DNA of 64,000 nt from Exobacillus caeni (GTDB lineage Bacteria; Bacillota; Bacilli; Bacillales; Guptibacillaceae): NCBI RefSeq assembly GCF_005747095.1, contig NZ_SWLG01000009.1, positions 1 to 64,000 of the forward strand, given 5' to 3'. A program made the translations under genes and the position numbers. Positions 24,548-34,347 of the stretch are shown piece by piece; the stretch's first letter is position 1; each line of letters starts with the position of its first letter. A model generated the notes under the pieces. The model saw only the letters and a program-made list of their open reading frames with translations, did no database searches and was not told the DNA's origin.

Positions 24548-26008
24548 TTAAACAGGTTCTAGATTGATATTTTTAAGTTCTGCAGTATCTCGGTCATAGG
24601 TGGTGCATCGTTTGTAGCCCCGAAACTGCCTTTCGAATCGTTCCCCCAATTGAAATAACGCTTCTTCATTTCCTGTGCTGCTGATCAGTTGAATCGAAAG
24701 CGGCATGCCCTCAGCATCTTCAGCTACTGGGATCACAAGAGAAGGGAGCCCCCATACATTTGCATATGCGATATAGGGCATATAAACCTTAAACGTTTTT
24801 CGAATGGAAAACAGCTGCTTATACAGTTCTCCGTGAAGAGGTGCACTGCTATGGTATACGGGCAGGACAAGAATCCGCTGGGAAAAATATTCTTCCAGGG
24901 CAATGTCACCGCGATGGAGAATCTCCCGAATCTCGCCAACTCGTTTTTTATTGGGCTTAAACAGTCTGGTTCCGATTAAAGCCCATGTTAAATAATAATG
25001 TATCTCCGAGTTTTTAAACATCTTTTCTTTCATATATTCCTTTAATGGACTGCCATTTCCTTTGTCAGAAAGCAGCCCGGTGATACCTTTACCGCCGTCT
25101 AAAGACATGATCTCCTGCCAGATCAAGGAAGATTCTTCAAAAAAAGGAGGCGTTTGCCGTTCGACCGCATGACTTCCTGAAAAGTCTTCAGCAAAGCGCT
25201 CGACGATTCTTTCTGTGTCCTCTCCTAAAGGAAATTCAGGGTGTTTCCTTGGAATCGTAAGGGTGAATGAAGAAAGGTCAACCTTATTCGGTGTAAAGTC
25301 TGATATGATGCTGTTGACGAGCCTGGCATCACGGACGGTTTTCCCCATAGCCCCGATTCCAAGCATACGTTCTTGCTCATCGATTTTAATAAAAGGGAAG
25401 TTCCCCTGCTGGGACACCTGATTATTTCCAGATTTAAAGCCGACAACGCCGTTGAAATGAGAAGGGAAGCGTATAGAGCCGCCGATATCGGCACCCAGTC
25501 CCACTGCAGCACCGCCAACCGCCATCAGTGCTCCTTCGCCGCCGCTCGATCCTCCTGATGTTTTGTTTAGGTCCCATGGATTATTGGTTCTTCCATAATG
25601 TTTGTTATCAGTTTCCTGGCAGAAGCAAAGCGCCGGCGTATTTGTTTTTCCGAGAATGATTGCGCCTTCTTCTTTTAATCTGGCAATCACATAAGCATCT
25701 TCCTGCTCAATTTTTCCTGCCCTGTAAGGAAGGCCGCCGGTCGTTTTCATTCCTTTTACATGGAAACATTCCTTCACACTGATCGGCACTCCGTGTAGCT
25801 TGCCGGAAGCCCTGCCTTCTTCCACCTTCCTATCAGCCTCTAACGCTTCCTTCCTGGCTTCTTCAAACCGATTTTCCACCAGGCAGTTGATCTTAGGGTT
25901 GATCTGTTGTAAATGCCTGATATACGTATCGGTTGCTTCTGCAGAAGAGATCTGGCCATCGGCTATCTTTTGGGCGAGCGTGACTGCATCGAGGTCTAAT
26001 ATAGACAT
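24548..26008 (-). CDS. amidase (amidase signature family)
   Basis: 486 residues. The Ser-cisSer-Lys catalytic set is visible: Lys in GVPISVKECFHVKG, the signature GGSSGGEGALMAVGGAAVGLG, and the nucleophile Ser in GADIGGSIRFPSHFNG. The family hydrolyses a wide range of amides to acids and ammonia in the cytosol. It is not part of a gatCAB cluster, so it is more likely a fatty-amide-type or general amidase. GGGGGATG precedes the ATG. It is upstream of an EamA exporter in the same operon. Confidence 0.88.
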   Translation of the reverse strand: MSILDLDAVTLAQKIADGQISSAEATDTYIRHLQQINPKINCLVENRFEEARKEALEADRKVEEGRASGKLHGVPISVKECFHVKGMKTTGGLPYRAGKIEQEDAYVIARLKEEGAIILGKTNTPALCFCQETDNKHYGRTNNPWDLNKTSGGSSGGEGALMAVGGAAVGLGADIGGSIRFPSHFNGVVGFKSGNNQVSQQGNFPFIKIDEQERMLGIGAMGKTVRDARLVNSIISDFTPNKVDLSSFTLTIPRKHPEFPLGEDTERIVERFAEDFSGSHAVERQTPPFFEESSLIWQEIMSLDGGKGITGLLSDKGNGSPLKEYMKEKMFKNSEIHYYLTWALIGTRLFKPNKKRVGEIREILHRGDIALEEYFSQRILVLPVYHSSAPLHGELYKQLFSIRKTFKVYMPYIAYANVWGLPSLVIPVAEDAEGMPLSIQLISSTGNEEALFQLGERFERQFRGYKRCTTYDRDTAELKNINLEPV

Positions 26009-26023
26009 TTTTCATCCCCCATT

Positions 26024-26581
26024 TTAAAAGAATAGTTTCTTATGGCTGGCCTGTAACATGTTCTTAACGTCAGTGGCTGTACGTTGCAACAAAGGGAATA
26101 AGGATTGTTCTAGCTGCAGCATAATTTTTTTAGCTTCATTGTTTGCGAGAGTAAAATCTTCTTTTGTAATTTTTTTATTCGCATATGCGTCTAGTAATTC
26201 ATCTTCATCCAACAAATGGATTTTGCCATTTGAAAAGACCACGATATCTAAGTATAAATCATCGAACCATGGGATGCCGTTTTTGTCTATGCCAGAAGTT
26301 TTTATGATATCGATATACCACTGGACAATAGAATGGGAGGTATCTACCATCGTAGTGATGACATGGTTCTCTCCCTCAGGAAAGTGCTGAAACCAATGGT
26401 AGCCGCTGTCTGCAGAGCAAATAGCAGTTTCATGATAATGAAAGATCAACGGTTCTCGTACCCGCTTTAACTGAAGCCAGCCGATATAGCCATTGAAGTC
26501 TGGCTCTTCCACTTTTTTTACATGAAATTCACGCTCGGGTACACGCGCCCAGTTTCTCCAGTCAGCGTATTTCCGTTTCAT
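26024..26581 (-). CDS. DUF402 domain protein
   Basis: 185 residues. The conserved DUF402 core is recognised in WYIDIIKTSGIDKNGIPWFDDLYLDIVVFSNGKIHLLDEDEL, with acidic residues that in relatives bind metal and nucleotides; some relatives are nucleoside tri/diphosphatases. The function here is not known. It overlaps the upstream GNAT gene by four bases (ATGA), which indicates translational coupling, and lies 15 bases from the amidase gene. Confidence 0.8.
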   Translation of the reverse strand: MKRKYADWRNWARVPEREFHVKKVEEPDFNGYIGWLQLKRVREPLIFHYHETAICSADSGYHWFQHFPEGENHVITTMVDTSHSIVQWYIDIIKTSGIDKNGIPWFDDLYLDIVVFSNGKIHLLDEDELLDAYANKKITKEDFTLANNEAKKIMLQLEQSLFPLLQRTATDVKNMLQASHKKLFF

Positions 26582-27030
26582 AACTTCTCCCTTAAAATTT
26601 TTTGGAGGATGATTTTTGGTTCCCCTTTTTCGTCGGTGTATGTGCCAATAATATCAAATCCGTATTTTAAGTTAAGGATTAACATACCCTTCCATTTGTT
26701 CTTTGTTTTTGTCTGGATGGATTGATAGCCGGTTTGCAAGCACCAATCATGCTGCTTTTTCATCAGAGTGGAGGCGATGCCTTTTTCCCTATAAGCTGGT
26801 GATACGCCGCCAAGCCAGCTGTAATAGTGCCCGGATTTACGCTCATAACCAATTTTATAGGCGATAACAGATTCGTCTATAGCTAGAAAGATAGATGCAT
26901 TTTCTTTCTTTTTTAAGCTGCTGAGAATGCTTTCTTTGTTCAAATTGCCAAAGATCTCCTGATTCAAACGGAAGATTTGATCCAATTCAGATGCAGGAGG
27001 AAGTTCTTGAATGTAGTGTTTGTATTCCAT
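26578..27030 (-). CDS. GNAT N-acetyltransferase
   Basis: 150 residues. The acetyl-CoA loop is seen in LGGVSPAYREKGIASTLMKKQHDWC, with the GNAT beta bulge before it, and the C-terminal strand-helix ends in ILQKILREKL. The substrate is unknown. The ATG follows AAAGAGGTGTGCG. It is the first gene of a four-gene minus-strand run with the DUF402, amidase and EamA genes; the overlap with DUF402 argues that the products act together or are co-regulated. Confidence 0.8.
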   Translation of the reverse strand: MEYKHYIQELPPASELDQIFRLNQEIFGNLNKESILSSLKKKENASIFLAIDESVIAYKIGYERKSGHYYSWLGGVSPAYREKGIASTLMKKQHDWCLQTGYQSIQTKTKNKWKGMLILNLKYGFDIIGTYTDEKGEPKIILQKILREKL

Positions 27031-27057
27031 CGCACACCTCTTTCAAAATGCATAATA

Positions 27058-27100
27058 AAACGTTCTAGAAAGAGGAGAGAATTCCTCTAACCAGAACGTT
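27058..27100. terminator. terminator hairpin between the radical SAM gene and the GNAT gene
   Basis: AACGTTCT and AGAACGTT form the outer stem, and AGAGGA/TCCTCT the inner one. It lies directly after the radical SAM stop codon. Confidence 0.6.
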
Positions 27101-27109
27101 AAGTTAATA

Positions 27110-28876
27110 TTAATTTACTTGCTGTTTCAAATCCCTTACAGGCGTTGAAAACAAGTAAGGTTTCGCTTCTTTTGGATTGTAATAGACAAGGATCAATGTT
27201 TCCGATTCCTTGATTTCTTTCGTTTTAAAATAGTATTCCAGATCAAACGGCAGAAATTCGATCAACGTATGTTTATGAAGGTCGCGCTCTGTTAACTGAA
27301 GAGAGCGGAAACCTTCTCTAAGCAGGGCAGGATCTTCCGTGAATCTTTGCAGATATTCAGAGCGGACACTTTTTTCAAGGCGATCATCCCACCATGGTTT
27401 ACGCGGCTTATGTTTGTGACTCATAAAATAATCGAGCTTCATTAGCCCTTCGATCACTGGCCATTCAACAGTTTTTCTTTCCTGCAGAAACTCCGCAAGA
27501 CGCTTGAATAGGTCTTCCAGCTGGTGGCCGATTCTTGACCAGCCCTGGTTATCCCAATAAGTCCCAAAATCCTGGAAGAAATCAAACGGCGTCTCAAAAA
27601 CGCTTGATACGAGAAACTCAGAAGTGTGATCCATCCGGTGGTCGTTCCAGTACTTTTCCAGGACATCTTCTACCTGCTTGATGCGGGTGATGTCATCAAA
27701 GGAGAGCACGTTATTGCCGAGTATTTCATATGGCGAGTTATCCATGTAGATATAATCATGCTTTTCTGCCCGCAGCCTTACTCCTGTACCGCGCAGCATT
27801 TTTAAGAAGCCAAGCTGGAGCTCTTCCGGACGAAATTCAAATACGTCATTAAACGTTTGTTTGAAAGATGTGTAATCTTCCTCAGGCAAGCCGGCGATAA
27901 GATCAAGGTGCTGATCGATTTTTCCGCCTTCTTTTACCATTGTGATCGTCCGGGCGAGCTTTTTGTAATTTTGCCTTCTCATCACAAGCTCATTCGTGGC
28001 ATCATTTGTAGACTGGATGCCGATTTCAAAACGGAACAATCCAGCTGGAGCGTTTTCGTTTAAAAATTCGAGCACTTCCGGGCGCATGATGTCAGCAGTG
28101 ATCTCAAACTGGAACACCGTGCCAGGAAGGTGGCTTTTAATAAGAAAATCAAACATGTCCATCGCATAATCCCGCTTGATGTTAAAGGTTCTGTCGACGA
28201 ATTTGATCGTTTTAGCACCATGCTCCATCAGAAACATGATTTCCTTTTTCATTAATTCTGCGTCGAAGTAGCGTACGCCAACTTCGATGGAGGATAAACA
28301 GAACTGGCAAGAGTATGGACAGCCACGGCTCGTTTCCACATAGGTCACGCGCTTTGAAAGCTGCGGAAGGTCTTCTTCAAATCGGAAAGGGGAAGGGACT
28401 TCCTTAAGGTTGAGCTTCGCTCTTGCGGGATTAATATGGTTTTGGCCGTCTTTACGATAGGCGATACCATTAACGTTTTCACAGTTTTTGCCCCGTTCTA
28501 TTTCGGAAAGCAGCTCTTTGAATGTTGCTTCGCCTTCTCCCATGGCGATGAAGTCGATCTCGGGAATCCGATCAAGCCAGTGATAGACATCATACGTCAC
28601 TTCAGGCCCGCCCACGATAATCTTCAGGTCCGGGTTGATTTTTTTCAGCATACTCATGACAGGGATCGTTTCTTCGATGTTCCAGATATAGCAGCTGAAT
28701 CCTATAACATCGGGCTTTTTGCTGTAAAGGTCTGTTACGATATTCATGACAGGGTCATTGATTGTATATTCAGCCATCTCGACGTCGAAATCTGGAGCGG
28801 CATAGGCTTTCAGATAGCGAAGTGCGAGGCACGTATGGATATATTTTGCGTTTAGTGTACTTATTACAGTCTTCAT
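27110..28876 (-). CDS. B12-binding radical SAM protein (DUF4080 type)
   Basis: 588 residues. A cobalamin-binding-like Rossmann domain occupies about 1-130 (KKPDVIGFSCYIWNIEE, VGGPEVTYD). The radical SAM core starts at TSRGCPYSCQFCLSS near residue 180, with the CxxxCxxC cluster motif, and continues with EIGIQSTNDATNELVMRR and DLIAGLPEED. The C-terminal DUF4080-like region is rich in charged and aromatic residues. Such enzymes use an iron-sulfur cluster and S-adenosylmethionine to start radical reactions, often methylations; the substrate is unknown. The gene is single. The start ATG has only a weak ribosome site. Confidence 0.85.
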   Translation of the reverse strand: MKTVISTLNAKYIHTCLALRYLKAYAAPDFDVEMAEYTINDPVMNIVTDLYSKKPDVIGFSCYIWNIEETIPVMSMLKKINPDLKIIVGGPEVTYDVYHWLDRIPEIDFIAMGEGEATFKELLSEIERGKNCENVNGIAYRKDGQNHINPARAKLNLKEVPSPFRFEEDLPQLSKRVTYVETSRGCPYSCQFCLSSIEVGVRYFDAELMKKEIMFLMEHGAKTIKFVDRTFNIKRDYAMDMFDFLIKSHLPGTVFQFEITADIMRPEVLEFLNENAPAGLFRFEIGIQSTNDATNELVMRRQNYKKLARTITMVKEGGKIDQHLDLIAGLPEEDYTSFKQTFNDVFEFRPEELQLGFLKMLRGTGVRLRAEKHDYIYMDNSPYEILGNNVLSFDDITRIKQVEDVLEKYWNDHRMDHTSEFLVSSVFETPFDFFQDFGTYWDNQGWSRIGHQLEDLFKRLAEFLQERKTVEWPVIEGLMKLDYFMSHKHKPRKPWWDDRLEKSVRSEYLQRFTEDPALLREGFRSLQLTERDLHKHTLIEFLPFDLEYYFKTKEIKESETLILVYYNPKEAKPYLFSTPVRDLKQQVN

Positions 28877-29010
28877 GTAACCATCTCAATTCATAGAAGG
28901 GTATTTTCGAGAACAAAGGGGACGATCATCTTATCTATTATAATAGACAAGCTATTAGAATGTTAATGCTTTTTGATTGGAAAAGGGGCTTTTTTTGGTA
29001 GGAGCATTTT

Positions 29011-29160
29011 CACTCTCCTTGTCGGCTTGTAGGAGGCATAGACTCTTACATGCGAGCATGACGGATCTATGCCTCCTACAAGCCTTGTCGCTACGCTCTT
29101 ATAAAAAAGATTTGTTAATCTTTTTTTAGGGAGAGCAAAGAAGTTTCGCTTCGTGGTCTA
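29011..29160 (+). repeat. long-hairpin repeat (family H), copy 1
   Basis: A perfect 19-base stem (29024-29042 with 29066-29084) closes a loop containing CTTACATGCGAGCATGACG. Then comes CCTTGTCGCTACGCTCTTA, an A-rich/T-rich small hairpin (29103-29127) and GGGAGAGCAAAG...TTTCGCTTCGTGGTCT. Copies with the same loop and flanks but unrelated stem sequences lie at 45585-45745 and, reversed, at 41698-41810. Confidence 0.75.
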
Positions 29161-29205
29161 ATTTTAAAAGTTTTTGTAATTAGTTTTGTTAAAGGAAAAT
29201 GCTTC

Positions 29206-29345
29206 TAGAGAAGTGGATTGGAGCGGAAAGTGTGAGACACCACGAAAATGTATTTCCATTTCCTTCGTGCGATGATTCCCTGCCGAGGCTCACCGCCCGC
29301 CCACGGAAACCGAGCAACCTGGAGCGGAAATCAACCCTCCCCTTC
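29206..29345 (+). repeat. GC-rich intergenic repeat (family G), diverged copy
   Basis: It begins TTCTAGAGAAGTGGATTGGA and ends near GGAGCGGAAATCAACC, matching the copy at 14120-14280 at both ends. The middle is different in this copy (CACGAAAATGTATTTCC region). Confidence 0.7.
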
Positions 29346-29377
29346 TGGATAAAAAAGTTCATGTAAATAGCCAGTAA

Positions 29378-29413
29378 AAAAATTGCACCCGTTTTATGCC
29401 GGGTGCAATTTTT
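29378..29413. terminator. terminator of the minus-strand membrane protein gene
   Basis: AAATTGCACCC pairs with GGGTGCAATTT, with A and T runs on both sides. It lies nine bases from the stop codon of the gene at 29422. Confidence 0.85.
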
Positions 29414-29421
29414 GGAATTTA

Positions 29422-30987
29422 CTAGAGAATGTATGGGCCGATTACGATAAGTACGATCCATGTGTTCAGGGCGATGAAGTAAGAAACTTTTGAGATGCTG
29501 CCCCATTCATCGTTGCGGCCAAATTTATTAAAGAGCCAGGTTAACACTCCCAGTAAAAGTGGGAGGATGACGACGCTTCCTGTAAAGGTTAAATAGGAGG
29601 GAGCGAACGTGTAAAAGGGATTGTTAAAGATGAAATGTATCAGCGCGATTTGCGTTAATAGATACAAGACGATGGATGTTGTTCTGACCCAGCGTTCATC
29701 GTTTTCAATCGCATTCACGTTTACGACAAGCATTGCGAACAGGAAGATCGCGGTAGGAATGATCCACATCATGCTATTAAAGATTACCATCAGCGCACCC
29801 ATTAAAGCCTGGAATGTATCAGCCGATGCGTTTTTCCAATCTTCTCCGGTGAGCTTCTGGCTTTTTTCGATAACATCGGGATTGGAGCTTGCTGTTGCCA
29901 GTGAGTATCTTCCATTCTCATGGTCCATCCAGAAAAGGGTTTGATCGTCTCCAAACACCGGAAGCACGGATTGCTGTTCACTCGTACTCCTTCGATTTGC
30001 AAGCCATTTATCATCTTTCTGTATAGCTTCATAAATGTTCACGGAGTCTTTTTTCTGGATACTCGCTCCGCGAGCTGCGAAGAACAATGTCGGCTTCTGG
30101 CCTTTTAAGGCAAATTGAAGATAGGCAGGATCCTGCAGCTTTGAACCCGCTTTTTCTTCAAATAGGTTAACCGCTTTAAAGGAAGGCTCGCTTGAAAGAT
30201 TTTCAAACGGGATACTGGTATGGAGGGCACGGTATTCCCGTTTTCCCTGGCGGATCGCAAAGGTGTTATACACCACTTCGAGTCCGGCTTTGTTTTCTAT
30301 ATAATCAATGCTGAATATATTCTCCCCGGGGTTCATCTCGAGTGTGAACATGTCAGTAGCAGTATAAGAATTTCCTGCCTCTGCTTTATAGTAGGAAAGC
30401 TTCTTCACTGTTTCTTTTGGGTTAGAAATCACAATAAAGGAAGGGGCATTTTCAGGAATAACAACGGAAGATATCGGGTCTTTGGTTTCTCCTGCAGGTG
30501 TTGCTGCTTTTGTTTCAGTGTTTACGGTGAAAAGTTTATTTTCTTTCCATGCTACGATGGTGCTTTCAGACGCGGATAGCCCCGTAACATTATCTAAGAT
30601 CGTTGTTTCTTCGTTCCCTTTTAAGGAAAGCAGCGTTCCGTCTTTTATATAAATCGCTTCATTATCTTTTGCCCAGTAAGCATCATCGATACCGATGCCA
30701 GCAGGTATGCTGCTTTCGTTTTTAACGTTTAAAGCTTTATCCAGCTTTAGATGAACGATCTTTCCACTTTCAGGTGCATAAACGGAAAATCCATCCTCAT
30801 CACTTCGTACAAAAGGATCTGTTTCTCCGGTTGTGATCGGCAGCGGAATGGAGCGGCTCCAGCCTTCATCAGGAAGCTGTATTTCATTTTGCAGGTTTTG
30901 AAAAATCAATAAGCCGATTAAGACAGCGCTAAGAATGAGCGGAAGCCCTATAGCTTTTAATAAATGCTTGTTTTTAAATTTTGACAT
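29422..30987 (-). CDS. membrane protein with large extracytoplasmic domain, unknown function
   Basis: 521 residues. One helix near 10-28 is followed by about 340 residues rich in beta-type segments and Lys/Ser/Thr (repeating short strands such as FSVYAPESGKIVHLKLD and YSLATASSN), which suggests a beta-propeller-like extracytoplasmic domain. Four hydrophobic helices follow near 390-415, 430-450, 462-485 and 500-521. I do not recognise the family. GGGGGACAC precedes the ATG. The gene stands alone between repeats and the divergent methyltransferase gene. Confidence 0.75.
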   Translation of the reverse strand: MSKFKNKHLLKAIGLPLILSAVLIGLLIFQNLQNEIQLPDEGWSRSIPLPITTGETDPFVRSDEDGFSVYAPESGKIVHLKLDKALNVKNESSIPAGIGIDDAYWAKDNEAIYIKDGTLLSLKGNEETTILDNVTGLSASESTIVAWKENKLFTVNTETKAATPAGETKDPISSVVIPENAPSFIVISNPKETVKKLSYYKAEAGNSYTATDMFTLEMNPGENIFSIDYIENKAGLEVVYNTFAIRQGKREYRALHTSIPFENLSSEPSFKAVNLFEEKAGSKLQDPAYLQFALKGQKPTLFFAARGASIQKKDSVNIYEAIQKDDKWLANRRSTSEQQSVLPVFGDDQTLFWMDHENGRYSLATASSNPDVIEKSQKLTGEDWKNASADTFQALMGALMVIFNSMMWIIPTAIFLFAMLVVNVNAIENDERWVRTTSIVLYLLTQIALIHFIFNNPFYTFAPSYLTFTGSVVILPLLLGVLTWLFNKFGRNDEWGSISKVSYFIALNTWIVLIVIGPYIL

Positions 30988-31224
30988 TTGTGTCCCCCAT
31001 TTACCTATTTTCTTTTTAGCTTTGCATTCTCTAATCTTTTGGCTGCAAAGCTGCTTTAAAGCAGTAAAACGGAACGGATTTGATTCAGTCTACCCCCTTT
31101 TATATAACGAAAAATTTTCGCCTAAATTAATAATAGTTATACTTAATGGAAAAATCAAACAACTTTTCAAAAAGCCAGGAGATATATCGGGCGGTATTTA
31201 AAGTCTGAAAATTAAAACAAATAA

Positions 31225-31254
31225 TTGACGTAAATGAATTTCACATGGGATACT
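31225..31254 (+). promoter_or_regulatory. sigma-A promoter of the methyltransferase gene
   Basis: TTGACG (31225-31230) and GATACT (31249-31254) are 18 bases apart, 32 bases before the start codon. The rest of the 298-base gap from 30988 shows no gene. Confidence 0.55.
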
Positions 31255-31285
31255 TAAGGAAATCCTTTATGAGGAGTGATTCATT

Positions 31286-32332
31286 TTGGCAATCGCAAAA
31301 CCGGTCGTAATCTATCCGTATACAGAAGAGGATTTTGAATATACCGAATTGACGCCAACCTATCGTGCAGACCTTCGCAATGCAACGAATCAGGGACTTG
31401 ATAAGTTTATCAATGCAAATCTTGTGAGTGATTGGTCACAGTTAACCTGGAAAGATGTCGGGAAGCCTTATGAAGTGAAAAACTTTTCAAAAGATCGATT
31501 AGAATGGGAGACTGAGCATCAGCAGACGATGCCTGTAAAAACTTCTTGGGAATATTTTAATAAAGCGTTCCATGAGCTATTCATCACCGATGTTCCAGTT
31601 GAATTATCCGCAAAAAAGAAAGCGCTTAAAAAGAGCTTTAAGCAATTTGATTTTAAAGAGGTTAAGAGCGGAATAGGAGATCTTGTACAGCTCTCGTTAT
31701 GGAATTACGCACATCGGATAGAAGACGGCGTCTGGGATCCGAGGGGGAAACGGGCGTTATTTGAAAGGCTGGACGTAAAGAATCCGAGAATACTGTTCCT
31801 TGGAGCGGCAGAGGGGTATGAAGCGATGCAGCTTCATGCGATGTATCCAGGCGGAGAAGTAGTTATGGTAGATTACGACGAGTTTTGCAAAACGGACAGG
31901 TTCGGGAAGTTTCCAACGACATATCCGTTTCTAGGATCAAATCCGCAGACCGGAAGCCCTAAAGTCTGGTATAAAGATCAGATGAATATTACATACCTTG
32001 TAGAAGATATCCGGAATTTGGAATTTGGAAAGGAATTCGATATCGTCCTTAGCGTCGGTCTTCTAGAGCATGTACCAGATCAGCATAAGCCTGAAATCCT
32101 CGACATGCACCGCCGTTTCGTCAAGCCGAACGGATATATGATCATGACAACGCCGCGTAACCAGTTTAAGTCCAGAATGTACTATAGAGTGATGGCGGAA
32201 ATCATGAATCATACTTACCGGGAGCTGATGGATATCAGGCAGATGGGGCTTTATGTGTACGAGCATGGTTTTGATATCGTAAGGCATGGCTATATAAAGG
32301 TCCATAACGGTATTGTTGCCAGAGAACGGTAA
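31286..32332 (+). CDS. SAM-dependent methyltransferase (class I)
   Basis: 348 residues. The N-terminal 150 residues are of unknown fold. The methyltransferase core starts at RILFLGAAEGYEAMQLH (motif I) followed by VVMVDYDEF (motif II acidic residue), DIVLSVGLLEHVPD (motif IV) and FVKPNGYMIMTTPRN (post-motif). The substrate is unknown. The start is TTG 31286 with GAGGAG ten bases upstream. It has its own promoter and a terminator shared with the convergent DUF4931 gene. Confidence 0.8.
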   Translation: MAIAKPVVIYPYTEEDFEYTELTPTYRADLRNATNQGLDKFINANLVSDWSQLTWKDVGKPYEVKNFSKDRLEWETEHQQTMPVKTSWEYFNKAFHELFITDVPVELSAKKKALKKSFKQFDFKEVKSGIGDLVQLSLWNYAHRIEDGVWDPRGKRALFERLDVKNPRILFLGAAEGYEAMQLHAMYPGGEVVMVDYDEFCKTDRFGKFPTTYPFLGSNPQTGSPKVWYKDQMNITYLVEDIRNLEFGKEFDIVLSVGLLEHVPDQHKPEILDMHRRFVKPNGYMIMTTPRNQFKSRMYYRVMAEIMNHTYRELMDIRQMGLYVYEHGFDIVRHGYIKVHNGIVARER

Positions 32333-32353
32333 AACACTGTAGGTCAACTGCGA

Positions 32354-32382
32354 AAAAAGGCTCCTTTTTAAGAGAGCCTTTT
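32354..32382. terminator. terminator between convergent genes
   Basis: AAAAGGCTC pairs with GAGCCTTTT around a ten-base loop, with A and T runs suited to both directions. Confidence 0.75.
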
Positions 32383-33148
32383 AAGCATAATGATAGATTT
32401 TCTTAATCTGCTCTGCTACTTCACCGACCCTGTTTGCCACCTGAGGGATGGAGTATCCGACAAAAAGGGGAGAGGCAGGGAAACGAGGGATAACTTTTGC
32501 AGCTATTTTGCCCTTGATTTGATAGAAAAAGAGATTGTAGCTGTTGCACTTGCTGTGAAAATGGTGAAGAACATAATGGACTGCATCCTGGATATAATCG
32601 GAAAAAACTTCGATATCTTTAAGATCACCCATGATGCTATTAAATTCATAAAAGCCCATCCGAGGTTTAGTTGAGATCGTAAAACGGACACTTTTTTCTT
32701 CGGCAATCGTGATTCCTTCAAATTGTTCCTCGTTGACGTACTGATGATAGTCAACCTGTTCAAGACCGACGATTTGCATATGCGGGTGTGCGATTGTTCC
32801 GCCGGATAACGGTCCATGGTTTTTATAAAACAGCACGGATTGGTATTGCTTGCTGTTTACCATCTCCAGCCATTGCCGTATACCAAAGCGAATAACCCTG
32901 TAAAGGTCTTCTTTTGGATAGAGGGAAAGTTCCCCGTCACATTGTTGTGTTTCGATAAGAACAGTTTGATAGGTGTTTTGCAATGTTGGATACTTATTTT
33001 TCAATAGAATGATCGGTCCGTCTTCAGCAATAATATCGGTAAGGTTTTCACGGTCACAAAAAGGACAGGCAGCTTTCCGGTTAACGATGCTTTCTGGTTT
33101 TTGGCGGCCGAGGTGGGAATCAAATACAAGATGTGTTTTCGAATTCAC
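32381..33148 (-). CDS. DUF4931 protein, GalT/HIT-like nucleotidyl transferase fold
   Basis: 255 residues. A zinc-type CPFCDRENL motif near residue 28 and the HPHMQIVG motif near residue 140 resemble galactose-1-phosphate uridylyltransferase and the HIT superfamily, where the HxH His forms a nucleotidyl intermediate. The exact reaction is unknown. The GTG start follows GCAGGTGAAAAC. It is 37 bases from the DinB gene upstream on the same strand and may share its transcript. Confidence 0.75.
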   Translation of the reverse strand: MNSKTHLVFDSHLGRQKPESIVNRKAACPFCDRENLTDIIAEDGPIILLKNKYPTLQNTYQTVLIETQQCDGELSLYPKEDLYRVIRFGIRQWLEMVNSKQYQSVLFYKNHGPLSGGTIAHPHMQIVGLEQVDYHQYVNEEQFEGITIAEEKSVRFTISTKPRMGFYEFNSIMGDLKDIEVFSDYIQDAVHYVLHHFHSKCNSYNLFFYQIKGKIAAKVIPRFPASPLFVGYSIPQVANRVGEVAEQIKKIYHYA

Positions 33149-33184
33149 GTTTTCACCTGCTTTTAAGAGATTTCTGGTTGGATT

Positions 33185-33718
33185 TTACATGGTACTTTGA
33201 AGGTTGTACATTTTCTTTAAGATTCTGATTTGCCCCCTGTGGTTAAGCTCATCTTCTAAGACATGAAACCACTTGAAATAGTTATTGCCAGGTTTTCCGC
33301 CCCAGAACATAGACTGTTCATACAACCATGAATCGGGAAGTGTCGCAAAGGTTTCGAGCGTTTTATCACGTGCTTTTTCAAGCTCTTTAAGATAAGCTTC
33401 AAAAGGCTTATCCCTGTAAATCCTAGCCTCTGGCCCAAGCTGAAGGGCAGGGTTCAGCGAATCTATTTCTTCTTCAGTCAAATATCTGCCTTCGAAGGTT
33501 TCGATCTGGTACGCTTTCTCAATAGCGGCAATATGGGACAGCAACATGCCGATCGAATTGGCGCTTTCCTCATAGCGGAAATCTAGCTGTTCAATCGAAA
33601 GCCCTCTTACTTCATCGAGTGTTGTGATTCTAGTAAAACGCAGCATCGCAACTAAACGTGAAAATTCCATTGAATAACCTTCCACTTTATCGATCAAAAA
33701 TAAACGTGAAGCATCCAT
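33185..33718 (-). CDS. DinB-family protein
   Basis: About 177 residues, mostly helical. The segment SIGMLLSHIAAIEKAYQIETFEG supplies the first metal-binding His of the DinB/YfiT four-helix bundle, and FKWFHVLEDELNHRGQIRILKK the last two. The family includes thiol-dependent transferases and proteins of unknown role. The start at 33718 has AGAGGAAGAG upstream; six earlier codons are open but lack a site. Confidence 0.8.
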   Translation of the reverse strand: MDASRLFLIDKVEGYSMEFSRLVAMLRFTRITTLDEVRGLSIEQLDFRYEESANSIGMLLSHIAAIEKAYQIETFEGRYLTEEEIDSLNPALQLGPEARIYRDKPFEAYLKELEKARDKTLETFATLPDSWLYEQSMFWGGKPGNNYFKWFHVLEDELNHRGQIRILKKMYNLQSTM

Positions 33719-33873
33719 ATTATCTCTTCCTCTCACAGAAATGGACTCTTTTAAATTTATGATAGCGCTTTCTGGTAAAGAAAGGTAGAAAAACTTTCAG
33801 CACATCGATTAGGGCTTTACATTGGGAAAAAGAGTACCACACGTGGTATGAATAGAAGAAAGGAGGAATAAAA

Positions 33874-34347
33874 ATGTCAGTTTATGATTACTCTGCTAAG
33901 AAAATATTAGGAGAAGAAAAACCTCTTTCAGATTATGAAGGAAAGGTTCTTGTTATCGTTAATACTGCCAGCAAATGCGGCTTTACCCCCCAGATGGACG
34001 GGCTTCAGGAACTCTATGACAAATATAACGATAAAGGATTAGAAATCCTTAGTTTCCCATGTAATCAATTTGGCAAACAGGACCCGGGTTCAAATGAAGA
34101 AATCCAGGAATTTTGCTCACTCAATTACGGCGTCTCTTTCCCGATGTTTGCAAAAGTGGACGTAAACGGGGAGGATGCACATCCGTTGTTTCAATATTTG
34201 ACAAAAGAATCTCCTGGAATCCTTTCTGAGAAAATAAAGTGGAATTTCACAAAGTTCCTCGTTAACCGTGAAGGAGAAGTTGTAAAGCGCTTTGCACCTA
34301 TGACAGCTCCTGAAAAAATGGAAGAAGAGATCCAGAAGCTATTATAA
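33874..34347 (+). CDS. bsaA: glutathione peroxidase family protein (BsaA)
   Basis: 157 residues, full length for the non-selenocysteine bacterial family. The peroxidatic Cys35 lies in [11 protein letters not shown], followed by [12 protein letters not shown] with the conserved Gln and second Cys, and [13 protein letters not shown] with the conserved Trp and Asn. It reduces peroxides, in bacilli probably with thioredoxin or bacillithiol rather than glutathione. AAGGAGGAATAAAA precedes the ATG. It stands alone. Confidence 0.9.
   Translation: MSVYDYSAKKILGEEKPLSDYEGKVLVIVNTASKCGFTPQMDGLQELYDKYNDKGLEILSFPCNQFGKQDPGSNEEIQEFCSLNYGVSFPMFAKVDVNGEDAHPLFQYLTKESPGILSEKIKWNFTKFLVNREGEVVKRFAPMTAPEKMEEEIQKLL

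Noticed and set aside
29011-29160. Insertion sequence or integron attC site
   Set aside because: No transposase or integrase gene is near any copy, and the conserved part is the loop, not terminal repeats. Kept as an unexplained hairpin repeat.
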